A DNA stretch of 64,000 nt from NCBI GenBank assembly GCA_002309615.1, contig DBXT01000067.1, positions 9,624 to 73,623 on the forward strand. Direction: 5' to 3'. The translations under genes and the position numbers were made by a program. The stretch is from Bacteroidales bacterium UBA1205 (lineage in GTDB: Bacteria > Bacteroidota > Bacteroidia > Bacteroidales > WCHB1-69). This document shows positions 43,907 to 52,984 of this stretch, piece after piece. Below the pieces are notes generated by a model. That model ran no database searches and had not been told where the DNA came from. It worked only from the letters and a program-made list of their open reading frames with translations. Each line of letters begins with the position of its first letter. Position 1 is the stretch's first letter.

Positions 43907-44635
43907 ATGGATACCATTATGCACATTGAAGAATCTATATCAACCAATAAACAATTGGCTGAAATGGATATATTTTCTTTGCCGCCCTATTTCACCCTCA
44001 TGGCCGATTATCAAACACAGGGAAAAGGGAGAGGAAACAATCAATGGCATAGCCGAAAAAAAATGAACCTCTTGGCAAGCACATTGCTATTTCCTTGCAT
44101 AGCACCACAACGACAATTTGACATCTCTTGTGCCTATTCGCTGGCGGTGTTCCAAATGCTGTCAGAACATTGCCATATTGACAACATCCGTATCAAATGG
44201 CCTAATGATATCTATATCAACGACAAAAAAATTGCCGGTATATTGATAGAACATCATATAAGCGGTGATAGTATCAAATATAGTATTATCGGTATAGGGC
44301 TCAATGTGAATCAAAGTGTTTTTCCGGATTTTTTACCCAATCCCACCTCCATTGCCTTATGCACAGGACAAACTTACCCTATAGAGGATATCCTTACCCG
44401 AATATTGCAAAATTTAAAACATACCCTCACCCTGCCCCACAATACCTTGCATTACTTATACACGCAGTTGCTTTATAAACGCAACGAATGGGTTGATTTT
44501 ACCATTTGCGATACCGGCCAAAATATAAAAGCATGCATTCAAGGTGTTAGCCCGCAAGGATGCCTGCAAGTGCTCACCACCGATCACCGCACGCTATTGT
44601 TTGAACTCAATCAAATAAAATACAATTTACAATAG
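43907..44635 (+). CDS. birA: Biotin--[acetyl-CoA-carboxylase] ligase (BirA catalytic type)
   Basis: About 242 residues covering only the ligase core, with no N-terminal repressor domain. ESISTNKQLAE (ATP/biotin region), MADYQTQGKGRGNNQWHS (the GRGRxxR-type loop, here GKGRGNNQW), IRIKWPNDIYINDKKIAGILIE (catalytic Lys in KWPND) and IIGIGLNVNQ are present. It attaches biotin to carboxyl carrier proteins. The first ATG at 43907 is used (the longer frame begins with TTG); an ATG at 43919 is also possible. Confidence 0.93.
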   Translation: MDTIMHIEESISTNKQLAEMDIFSLPPYFTLMADYQTQGKGRGNNQWHSRKKMNLLASTLLFPCIAPQRQFDISCAYSLAVFQMLSEHCHIDNIRIKWPNDIYINDKKIAGILIEHHISGDSIKYSIIGIGLNVNQSVFPDFLPNPTSIALCTGQTYPIEDILTRILQNLKHTLTLPHNTLHYLYTQLLYKRNEWVDFTICDTGQNIKACIQGVSPQGCLQVLTTDHRTLLFELNQIKYNLQ

Positions 44636-44670
44636 TAGTTTTCCACCCTTTTTGTAGTAAAATTATTCAT

Positions 44671-44710
44671 AAAAAAAAGGGAATCCACCAGGACGGCAGA
44701 TTCCCAAAAA
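44671..44710 (-). terminator. Intrinsic terminator after rpmE2
   Basis: GGGAATC (44679-44685) pairs with GATTCCC (44699-44705), with T-run on the minus strand; 25 bases below the L31 stop. Confidence 0.8.
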
Positions 44711-44734
44711 CTATGAAAAAAAACTACTACTTTC

Positions 44735-45004
44735 TTATTTTTTAGCTTTTTTCTCCATGTGGCTTTTGTATTTGCTCATAAATTTATCCACACGGCCGGC
44801 AGTGTCGACAAGTTTCATCTTACCGGTGAAAAAAGGATGAGAAGTGTTGGATATTTCCAATTTAACCAACGGATATTCGTTACCATCTTCCCATACTATG
44901 GTATCTTTTGTGCTTACTGTAGATTTACTTAAAAAAGCAATGTCATTCGACATGTCTTTGAATACTACAAATCTATAATCTTTAGGATGTATCTCTTTTT
45001 TCAT
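44735..45004 (-). CDS. rpmE2: 50S ribosomal protein L31 type B
   Basis: The 89 residues match the type B L31: [17 protein letters not shown] at the start, then [21 protein letters not shown] and [13 protein letters not shown]. The zinc-binding cysteines of type A L31 are absent, as expected for type B. A component of the large ribosomal subunit at the intersubunit bridge. A terminator follows and a small membrane-protein gene lies upstream on the same strand. Confidence 0.95.
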   Translation of the reverse strand: MKKEIHPKDYRFVVFKDMSNDIAFLSKSTVSTKDTIVWEDGNEYPLVKLEISNTSHPFFTGKMKLVDTAGRVDKFMSKYKSHMEKKAKK

Positions 45005-45020
45005 TTTTTACTATGTTTGT

Positions 45021-45227
45021 CTAATTATTCTCTTTTACTCTAAAATTTTTGATACCGTATATTATAAAACCTAAGCTCACCAATAAAAGGATACCAAATA
45101 TTACACAATTTAAAACATTATTTTGATGGAAATTATAGTTTAAATAATATGCTGAAACATTAAATACAACTACACATACTATCAACAATAATATATTTAA
45201 AAAACGTCTTAATTTTTTATTTGCCAT
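45021..45227 (-). CDS. Small two-helix membrane protein, hypothetical
   Basis: A 68-residue protein with two hydrophobic helices (about 8-28 and 38-58), a basic N-terminus (MANKKLRR) and a charged tail (NFRVKENN). Not recognised. The clean positive-inside pattern and the position 16 bases upstream of rpmE2 on the same strand support it as a real gene, but the evidence is moderate. Confidence 0.55.
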   Translation of the reverse strand: MANKKLRRFLNILLLIVCVVVFNVSAYYLNYNFHQNNVLNCVIFGILLLVSLGFIIYGIKNFRVKENN

Positions 45228-45284
45228 ATTTCTTTTTTTTATCCTCTTAACTAACTATCCCTCTCAAGGTTCGCTTCTAATTAG

Positions 45285-45359
45285 GGTGGGAGGTGGGATT
45301 CGAACCCACGACCATCGGAACCACAATCCGTTACTCTAACCAGCTGAGCTACACCCACC
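45285..45359 (-). tRNA. tRNA-His (anticodon GTG)
   Basis: Includes the His-specific extra G(-1) paired with C73: GGTGGGTG/CTCCCACC. Anticodon loop TTGTGGT gives GTG. T stem GTGGG/CCCAC pairs fully. Two irregular pairs stand out: U-U at acceptor position 6:67 and A-A at the top of the anticodon stem (27:43). 75 bases, no CCA encoded. Confidence 0.92.
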
Positions 45360-45374
45360 GTGATATCGTGAGTG

Positions 45375-45382
45375 CAAAGGTA
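45375..45382 (-). promoter_or_regulatory. Candidate -7 element for tRNA-His
   Basis: Minus-strand TACCTTTG, 15 bases upstream of the tRNA 5' end. Confidence 0.65.
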
Positions 45383-45625
45383 CAATTTTTTTTCTTATCT
45401 TTTTCGCTTTTTGACTATTTTATCTATCTTAACAATAAAAAAATAGATATACATCTATTATTCAGAACATTACTATTCTATCCTTGTTGTTATTTCTCCC
45501 GTTTTAACCCGTTTTTTATGCTCATTTTTCTCATTTTCGGCATTATTTTCACCCTTTGAATGGAACATTTTTTTTACTTACACCAATATTATAATTTAAT
45601 TTTTCACCGCTTTTTGTTAATATTT

Positions 45626-46300
45626 TTATCTTTTTTCCGACTCATAACGACTCAATATGCCTTCGGGGTCTTTCAAACTCTTTTTTATCCATTCCAACTG
45701 TAATGCCGACAATTCGTCTTTTGGCAGCCGCCAGTTGATATCGGAATGACGCATGCGTTCGGTTACGTTCATCATTGTAAGCGCCATGGATACCGATATA
45801 TTATAGCTTTCGGTAAAACCATACATCGGTATTTTAACAAATTCATCGGCCAAAGCTATAGCCTTGGGGCTAAGCCCCAAAAGTTCCGTTCCGAACAAAA
45901 AAGCCGTAGGTGTGGAAATATCCACCTCGTTGAGCATGCTGTCTTTTTCTGCCGGCATGGTTGCCACCACCTTGTATCCTAACGATTTTACCTTGTTGAT
46001 ACAATCTTCCGTGTTATCTTCCTTGGCATTGTAACGGTGCAAATTCAGCCATTTGTCCGCTCCCATAGACACCTCTTTGCTTAATTGGTATTTGAATTTG
46101 TTTTCTATAATATGCACATTTTGTATACCCAAACACTCGGCAGTGCGTAGCACGGCACTCATATTATGACTTTGATACAAATTTTCCACCACCACTGTTA
46201 AATAGTTGGTTCTATGCTCGCTCACCTCCACTATCCGCTCATAACGATTGGGAGAAATATAGTCTTTTAAATAGGCTATTTGTTGTTCTACTTCTGTCAT
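45626..46300 (-). CDS. trmH: TrmH/SpoU family tRNA 2'-O-methyltransferase
   Basis: A 224-residue SPOUT enzyme. Motif 1 region: VVVENLYQSHNMSAVLRTAECLGI (about 31-54, N and R of the family). Motif 2: AFLFGTELLGLSPKAIALAD (about 131-150). Motif 3: KIPMYGFTESYNISVSMAL (about 154-172), forming the knotted SAM site. The C-terminal helical extension (NWRLPKDELSALQLEWI) matches TrmH proteins that methylate G18 of tRNA. RNA substrate assignment is inferred from family. Confidence 0.9.
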   Translation of the reverse strand: MTEVEQQIAYLKDYISPNRYERIVEVSEHRTNYLTVVVENLYQSHNMSAVLRTAECLGIQNVHIIENKFKYQLSKEVSMGADKWLNLHRYNAKEDNTEDCINKVKSLGYKVVATMPAEKDSMLNEVDISTPTAFLFGTELLGLSPKAIALADEFVKIPMYGFTESYNISVSMALTMMNVTERMRHSDINWRLPKDELSALQLEWIKKSLKDPEGILSRYESEKR

Positions 46301-46311
46301 CCTTTGTTAAA

Positions 46312-46347
46312 AAAACAAAGAGACTGCTAAAAAAGCAGTCCCTTTTG
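46312..46347 (-). terminator. Intrinsic terminator after the HU gene
   Basis: GACTGCT (46322-46328) with AGCAGTC (46334-46340), flanked by A/T runs, 20 bases downstream of the HU stop on the minus strand. Confidence 0.78.
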
Positions 46348-46367
46348 TTAATTTATAGTTTTATTAA

Positions 46368-46640
46368 CTATTTAATGTTGCCTGCCAAAGTTGCACCAAC
46401 TTTTACTTTTACAACGTTCTTTGCGGGAACTTTAATAGTAGCACCGGTAGAGATGTTTCTAGCAGTACGTGCAGAGCGTTTTACTACGTTCATTGTCATA
46501 AAACCGGGAACTGTGAATTTTTTATCTTTTTTCAAAGCAACAGTTACTAATTTTACGAAAGAATCAACAGCTTGTTTTGATTGTTTTTTGGTTAAGCCGG
46601 TTTCGGCTGCCATAGCGTCAACTAATTGGGATTTATTCAT
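46368..46640 (-). CDS. hup: HU family DNA-binding protein
   Basis: The start at 46640 (MNKSQLVDAMAAETGL) gives the 90-residue size of HU; the frame from 46679 adds a leader that crosses the promoter. The family pattern is clear: TKKQSKQAVDSFVKLV, then KFTVPGFMTMNVVKRSARTARN and GATIKVPAKNVVKVKVG. The intercalating arm carries the usual basic residues, with SARTARN in place of the common RRKAR. It bends and packs nucleoid DNA as a dimer. Confidence 0.94.
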   Translation of the reverse strand: MNKSQLVDAMAAETGLTKKQSKQAVDSFVKLVTVALKKDKKFTVPGFMTMNVVKRSARTARNISTGATIKVPAKNVVKVKVGATLAGNIK

Positions 46641-46668
46641 ATTAATAAGTTTTAAATGTTTAACAAGG

Positions 46669-46676
46669 CAAATGTA
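46669..46676 (-). promoter_or_regulatory. Candidate -7 element for the HU gene
   Basis: Minus-strand TACATTTG, 28 bases upstream of the start at 46640. Confidence 0.6.
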
Positions 46677-46751
46677 CAAAAAAATCTGATAATTCTTAGT
46701 TTTTTAGCATTTTTTTTACATATTACTGATTATCAGGGAGAAAAAATTACA

Positions 46752-47702
46752 TCAGACCGTTTTTTTGCCGTCTAAACCCTTATTTCCCAACAAAAAATCG
46801 CGTATAATTAGTCGTTTTTTACCAAATAATTGTATTTCATCAACAAAAACACATGCATCTTGGCAGGTGATATATAGGTAATTTTTATCGTCAGAACGGA
46901 TGGTTCCCGGCAGGTCGTCGGCTATGGGAGTACCCACATGCGAGGCATATATTTTCATGGTAATTTGTTCTCCTTTATCGTTACAAAAAGCGGTGAAAGC
47001 GGCAGGATAGGGAGATAAGCCTCTTATTAAATTGTTCACCTTGTTTGCCGGTAAATTCCAATTGATGCGACAATGTTCTTTAAAAATTTTGGAGGCAATT
47101 TTTCCTTCCGATTCTTCATCCTTTTGAACCATAGGGCGGCAGGTGCCGTCAGCTATACTTTGCAAGGTTTCCGATATAGCGGACTGTCCTAACAACATCA
47201 GTTTATCATGCAGGGTTCCTGCATTATCTCGGGCTTCTATAGGGATACTTTTTTTAAGGATAATTTTTCCTTCATCTATTTTTTCATTGATAAAAAAGGT
47301 GGTAACGCCTGTAACGGTTTCTCCGTTGATGATAGACCAATTGATAGGGGCAGCCCCTCTGTATTGAGGCAAAAGCGAAGCATGCAGATTGATGGTTCCT
47401 TTGGGCGGTATGCTCCACACCACTTGGGGTAACATTCTAAAGGCTACCACCACAAAAATATCAGCATGGTAAGATTTTAATTGCTCCAAAAACTGCTCGT
47501 TTTTTAAACTTTCCGGCTGTAATACAGGTAAATTACATGCTTCTGCATAGCATTTTACCGAAGACTTTTGTATTTTCATTCCTCTGCCGGCAGCTTTATC
47601 AACCGATGTGACTACAGCACACACTTCATGTTTGCCTTCATTTACTATAGCCTGTAATATTCCCGTGGCAAAATCGGGCGTACCCATGAAGATTATACGC
47701 AT
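46752..47702 (-). CDS. fmt: Methionyl-tRNA formyltransferase
   Basis: The 316 residues begin RIIFMGTPDFATGIL. The folate/catalytic site is at about 105-120 (INLHASLLPQYRGAAPINWSIINGE, with the Asn-His pair), and GVTTFFINEKIDEG follows. The C-terminal OB-like tRNA-binding domain (about 205-316) begins at RINWNLPANKVNNLIRGLSPYPAAF. It formylates initiator Met-tRNA. It lies 11 bases after ribH in one operon. Confidence 0.96.
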   Translation of the reverse strand: MRIIFMGTPDFATGILQAIVNEGKHEVCAVVTSVDKAAGRGMKIQKSSVKCYAEACNLPVLQPESLKNEQFLEQLKSYHADIFVVVAFRMLPQVVWSIPPKGTINLHASLLPQYRGAAPINWSIINGETVTGVTTFFINEKIDEGKIILKKSIPIEARDNAGTLHDKLMLLGQSAISETLQSIADGTCRPMVQKDEESEGKIASKIFKEHCRINWNLPANKVNNLIRGLSPYPAAFTAFCNDKGEQITMKIYASHVGTPIADDLPGTIRSDDKNYLYITCQDACVFVDEIQLFGKKRLIIRDFLLGNKGLDGKKTV

Positions 47703-47713
47703 ATCTCTGTTTA

Positions 47714-48190
47714 TTATATAGCCAACAATTTCAAGCAGGCAACAGCCGCTTCCACTCCTTTATTGCCGTGTTTTCCTCCCGAACGCTCTATGGCTTGCTG
47801 CATGTTGTTAGTAGTAAGCACTCCGAATATCACCGGAACGTTGCATTCCAAACCCACATTCATAATACCTGAGGATACGGCTTGGGCTATAAAATCAAAA
47901 TGACGTGTCTCCCCTTGGATAATACAGCCTAAACATATTACGGCATCTACATTTTTTTGCAATATAAGTTGCTTGGCCGCAAATGGCAATTCAAAACTGC
48001 CCGCCACTCTTTGGTTGATAATACAATCGGAGGCTATTCCATATTGCTGCAAGGTAAGTATGCATGCTTTTTCCATGGAAAAAGTGATATCGGGATTCCA
48101 TTCCGCCGTAACCACGGCTACATGCAAACCTTTGGCTTGTATGTAAGGAATATTCTCACATTCGGAAAGATTTTTCTTTTTTTCGCTCAT
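47714..48190 (-). CDS. ribH: 6,7-dimethyl-8-ribityllumazine synthase
   Basis: About 158 residues with VVTAEWNPDITFSMEKACI (active-site N-terminal strand), GSFELPFAAKQLI (phosphate/substrate loop), VICLGCIIQGETRHFDFIAQAV (catalytic His) and PVIFGVLTTNNMQQAIERSGGKHGNKG. It makes the lumazine precursor of riboflavin. The ATG at 48190 is preferred; the longer frame starts with GTG at 48196. It follows the TPR membrane protein by 9 bases. Confidence 0.95.
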   Translation of the reverse strand: MSEKKKNLSECENIPYIQAKGLHVAVVTAEWNPDITFSMEKACILTLQQYGIASDCIINQRVAGSFELPFAAKQLILQKNVDAVICLGCIIQGETRHFDFIAQAVSSGIMNVGLECNVPVIFGVLTTNNMQQAIERSGGKHGNKGVEAAVACLKLLAI

Positions 48191-48199
48191 CAGCACTGA

Positions 48200-48883
48200 C
48201 TATAGCCTTGTTTTGGCGTATTCTATCCTTTTTTCTACATCCAAGGCTTCAAACGATTGAGTGTATTCTTTTTGTATGGTTTCGTATGCTTTGATGGCTT
48301 TGTCCCAATTTCCTTGAGCTTCGCTTACCATTGCATAACGCAATAAATACATTGGCGTTAATAAATCGTTAGGGTTCTTTTTGTATGCTTTTTTGTAATA
48401 TTTGGCTGCTGACTCCAGATTATTTTTTTCCCAATAAGCATCTCCTATCAATCCTAATGCTTGCACACTTATCAGTTTGGAACGGGTAGAGCATTTTTTT
48501 AACATGCTGATAGCATCGTCCAATTTGCCGTCTTTTATATAACATGAACCTACCATGAATCTGGCTCTGTCGGCTGTTTTGGTACAAGGATATTCCTTGA
48601 TTACATCCAACAATCCTTCGCAAGTGCCGTCTCCGTTCAATGCCAGTTGCACTGAATCGGCTGCAAAATATTGTTCTGCTTTATATATGGCCATTTCTGC
48701 CTTTGCCTGACGCTTGGGTGCCCAATACATAAAATAGAATAATAGTGCCAACACCACTACCACTACACTGACGAAAATTACGTTGATTAATTTTTCTTGT
48801 TTATTGTACCAATTGATTACTTTCTCCAAGAAACCTTCTTCAGGTTCGCGTAAAATACCTTTATTTTTTCCTTCTTTGCTCAT
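48200..48883 (-). CDS. TPR protein with single membrane anchor (YfgM-like)
   Basis: The 227 residues have a basic cytoplasmic N-terminus, one membrane helix (about 34-53, VIFVSVVVVVLALLFYFMYW) and TPR repeats outside (GLIGDAYWEKNNLESAAKYYKKAY; MVSEAQGNWDKAIKAYETIQ). The layout resembles YfgM/TPR_21-type periplasmic proteins that work with chaperones at the translocon; that role is inferred. First gene of the operon with ribH and fmt, with a TATTTTTG element 29 bases upstream. Confidence 0.75.
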   Translation of the reverse strand: MSKEGKNKGILREPEEGFLEKVINWYNKQEKLINVIFVSVVVVVLALLFYFMYWAPKRQAKAEMAIYKAEQYFAADSVQLALNGDGTCEGLLDVIKEYPCTKTADRARFMVGSCYIKDGKLDDAISMLKKCSTRSKLISVQALGLIGDAYWEKNNLESAAKYYKKAYKKNPNDLLTPMYLLRYAMVSEAQGNWDKAIKAYETIQKEYTQSFEALDVEKRIEYAKTRL

Positions 48884-48911
48884 GTTGCTTATTTATCAAT
48901 AATTCAAACTG

Positions 48912-48919
48912 CAAAAATA
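48912..48919 (-). promoter_or_regulatory. Candidate -7 element for the TPR-ribH-fmt operon
   Basis: Minus-strand TATTTTTG, 29 bases upstream of the start at 48883. Confidence 0.45.
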
Positions 48920-49107
48920 CTAAAAAAAAAAGAAAAATTCAAGGTTTTGACGCAGGATTTCAAAGTTTTTATAATACATTGATAATAAAAAATATACATA
49001 TACAAAACACCCATATTTTGTATAAGAAAAGCGATTGTGCAAATTTTTACCATTATCGGAAAAGAATATTTTTTGTCCGAATTGGTTTTTCATATTGCAT
49101 TTTTTTA

Positions 49108-49115
49108 TACTTTTG
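49108..49115 (+). promoter_or_regulatory. Candidate -7 element for tRNA-Gln(CTG)
   Basis: TACTTTTG, 13 bases before the tRNA 5' end. Confidence 0.6.
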
Positions 49116-49128
49116 CAACATTGATTTT

Positions 49129-49199
49129 TGTCCCATTGTGTAATGGTAGCACCGCAGATTCTGGTTCTGTATGTCTGGGTTCGAGTCCTAGTGGGACAA
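49129..49199 (+). tRNA. tRNA-Gln (anticodon CTG)
   Basis: 71 bases: acceptor TGTCCCA/TGGGACA, anticodon stem GCAGA/TCTGT with loop TTCTGGT (anticodon CTG), T stem CTGGG/CCTAG with one G-U, discriminator A. Close relative of the tRNA-Gln(TTG) at 57952. CCA not encoded. Confidence 0.94.
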
Positions 49200-49447
49200 C
49201 AAAAAAACATTTAACTACACTGATAATCAATACTTTTATAGCATTGTTCTTGCTCCCGATTTTTATTTATACCGTTTAAGGGGTAAATTGTGTTTCATTG
49301 CGGAAACAGCTTTGCATACTGTTATAACTGAAATTTTCCGTAAAACATTGGTTTTGCAAGCATGGATAAATGCTCGGGAAAAGCGGCATAGGAGCTGCCG
49401 CCGGTTGCTTTATCGGTCTCCGTTTTGTAAATAAGTCTTCGTTTTTT

Positions 49448-49912
49448 TTAATCTTTGTCAAAACAAATATGCTGCGTCATTATTGCTGACAATTGTTCCA
49501 AATAGTAAACATCCTCCTTATCAAAGGCATCCAATTGTTCGCTATCTATATCCAACACGGCTTTCACTTCTTGGTTTTGTAACAATGGCACCACTATTTC
49601 GCTTTTGGACAATGCACTGCATGCTATATGTCCTTCAAATTCTTCCACATCGGGCACTACTATTGTTTGCTTGTTTTTCCATGCGGTTCCGCACACTCCT
49701 TTTCCGTAGGCTATGCGGGTGCATGCCAAGGGGCCTTGAAAAGGGCCCAACACCAATGTTGCTGCCTTTACCCTATAAAAGCCGACCCACCAAAACGAAA
49801 AATAAGCATGCAGCAAGGCTGCTACATTGGCCATATATGCAATTGCATCCGTATCGGCTAAAGCCTTAGCCTGTTGTAACACCTCTTTGTACCGACTTTG
49901 TTTATCGTTCAT
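49448..49912 (-). CDS. msrC: Free methionine-(R)-sulfoxide reductase (GAF domain)
   Basis: A 154-residue single GAF domain. The three catalytic cysteines of fRMsr are placed as expected: GPLACTRI, GKGVCGTAW and GHIACSALSKSEIVVPL. WWVGFYRV and AVLDIDSEQLDAFDKED match the family. It reduces free Met-R-sulfoxide, protecting against oxidative damage. It starts 8 bases after the YiiX-like gene stop, which is upstream on the same strand. Confidence 0.93.
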   Translation of the reverse strand: MNDKQSRYKEVLQQAKALADTDAIAYMANVAALLHAYFSFWWVGFYRVKAATLVLGPFQGPLACTRIAYGKGVCGTAWKNKQTIVVPDVEEFEGHIACSALSKSEIVVPLLQNQEVKAVLDIDSEQLDAFDKEDVYYLEQLSAIMTQHICFDKD

Positions 49913-49920
49913 TGTTCAGG

Positions 49921-50610
49921 CTATTGGCGAACGATATTTGCGTTCACATTTTTTAAACAGTTTTCTTGAGCCATGCTATTAGGATTGGTGCCGGGCTTGT
50001 TTTGGGGTATGGGCTGTCCTAAAATAGCAAAAAGTTCTTCCCAATAGACAGGAAAGCTGCCATCAGAAGATTTAAAATTCATAGGATATTGATGAAAAAG
50101 ATGACTGCCGCCGAAACTTACATAGGAATTATATACCAATTCACTGCAGTATTGTTCCTCATTATCGGGCAAAAAATAAACATCATAGCATCTGCCTATA
50201 TATTTCTTGGCCTGCTTCACATAAGCGCTTGCATTTTTATTGTTTTTCAATCTTTTAACATCAAACTGAGGATAGGTTCCGTCTTTTAATGTAAAATCAC
50301 GCAAAAAAGTATCCAACGGATAACGAGCAACACCGCGTTTAAGCGTTGCGTCTATTATCCATGTGCTGTCGTCCGATACTTCTAATATAGCCACATGCAC
50401 ATAATTCACTTTATCGGTGTCACCTGTGGAAGATATTATCGCCGAAGACATACCTGCACTATCCGATATGCTATATTGCCACGGCAGACCTATAAAAAGC
50501 AAATCGCCGTTTTGTAACACATCATTATTTTCATCATGGTTACAGCTTGTCAAAGCAAACGACATTACTAATATAAGCAAACAAATATTTCCTTTCAACT
50601 TCATCTTCAT
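49921..50610 (-). CDS. YiiX-like NlpC/P60-superfamily lipoprotein hydrolase
   Basis: A 229-residue lipoprotein (signal ends SFALTSCNHDEN, Cys near 23). The permuted NlpC/P60 fold of YiiX/YebB is indicated by GDLLFIGL near 37, NYVHVAIL (His near 73) and EEQYCSELVYNSY (nucleophile Cys near 155). YiiX-like enzymes hydrolyse amide or ester bonds; the substrate is uncertain, probably cell-envelope material. Two possible starts, 50610 and 50604, differ by two residues. Confidence 0.83.
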   Translation of the reverse strand: MKMKLKGNICLLILVMSFALTSCNHDENNDVLQNGDLLFIGLPWQYSISDSAGMSSAIISSTGDTDKVNYVHVAILEVSDDSTWIIDATLKRGVARYPLDTFLRDFTLKDGTYPQFDVKRLKNNKNASAYVKQAKKYIGRCYDVYFLPDNEEQYCSELVYNSYVSFGGSHLFHQYPMNFKSSDGSFPVYWEELFAILGQPIPQNKPGTNPNSMAQENCLKNVNANIVRQ

Positions 50611-50656
50611 TTTTTTATTATTAACGACTGATTACCCTGTTTATTTTATAGGAACA

Positions 50657-50685
50657 AAAAAAAGAGTCCGTACGGACTCTTTTAA
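50657..50685 (-). terminator. Intrinsic terminator of groES-groEL
   Basis: Perfect palindrome GAGTCCGTACGGACTC (50664-50679) with A/T flanks, downstream of groEL on the minus strand. Confidence 0.85.
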
Positions 50686-50708
50686 ACATTTGCGGGAACA
50701 AGTAGCTA

Positions 50709-52662
<1,954 letters not shown>

Positions 52663-52726
52663 ATCTTTATATTTTATTGATTACTACTACTTTCTCGCTT
52701 TTTTGCGAATACATTCTTCTATTTGC

Positions 52727-52874
52727 TAAATTTATGCCAAATTTTATTTTAAGACATCTTGTCAGTACCTTATTATATATAAAATGCACAAACAGGTGAT
52801 TATCAATTGTTTTAACAAAAATCCGAATATTCTCGTATACTGACAACTATCCTGTGATTTATGACAGTATGTCA
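52727..52874 (-). promoter_or_regulatory. groESL upstream region with TGACA/TGTCA palindromes
   Basis: The 322 bases between groES and infB hold a weak -7 candidate (minus-strand TAAATTTA, 52727-52734) and three related elements: GACA-TCT-TGTC at 52753-52763, a TGACA half-site at 52841-52845 followed by TGTGA at 52853, and a perfect TGACA-GTA-TGTCA at 52862-52874. The first lies where the -33 element would be. A heat-shock or stress operator is inferred; the regulator is unknown. Confidence 0.45.
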
Positions 52875-52933
52875 GCCACGGATGAAAGTTGTTGATTACG
52901 ATGAAACATCTTTTATTGCCAAAACGAGAGGTC

Positions 52934-52967
52934 AAAAAAAGGCGATTCTTACGAACCGCCCTTTTTG
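52934..52967 (-). terminator. Intrinsic terminator after infB
   Basis: GGCG(52941-52944)...CGCC(52957-52960) extended by partly paired flanks and T-run on the minus strand, 18 bases below the infB stop. Confidence 0.75.
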
Positions 52968-52984
52968 TTTATCCGAATTTGAAT

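Noticed and set aside
45361..45625. 265-base AT-rich gap between tRNA-His and trmH searched for a small RNA or ORF
   Set aside because: Apart from the tRNA promoter element at 45375 only A/T-rich sequence without hairpins or convincing frames was seen.
49276..49461. 61-codon minus-strand frame between tRNA-Gln and msrC
   Set aside because: No recognisable features, promoter or homologous pattern; overlaps the msrC end by 14 bases. The 248-base gap otherwise shows nothing clear.
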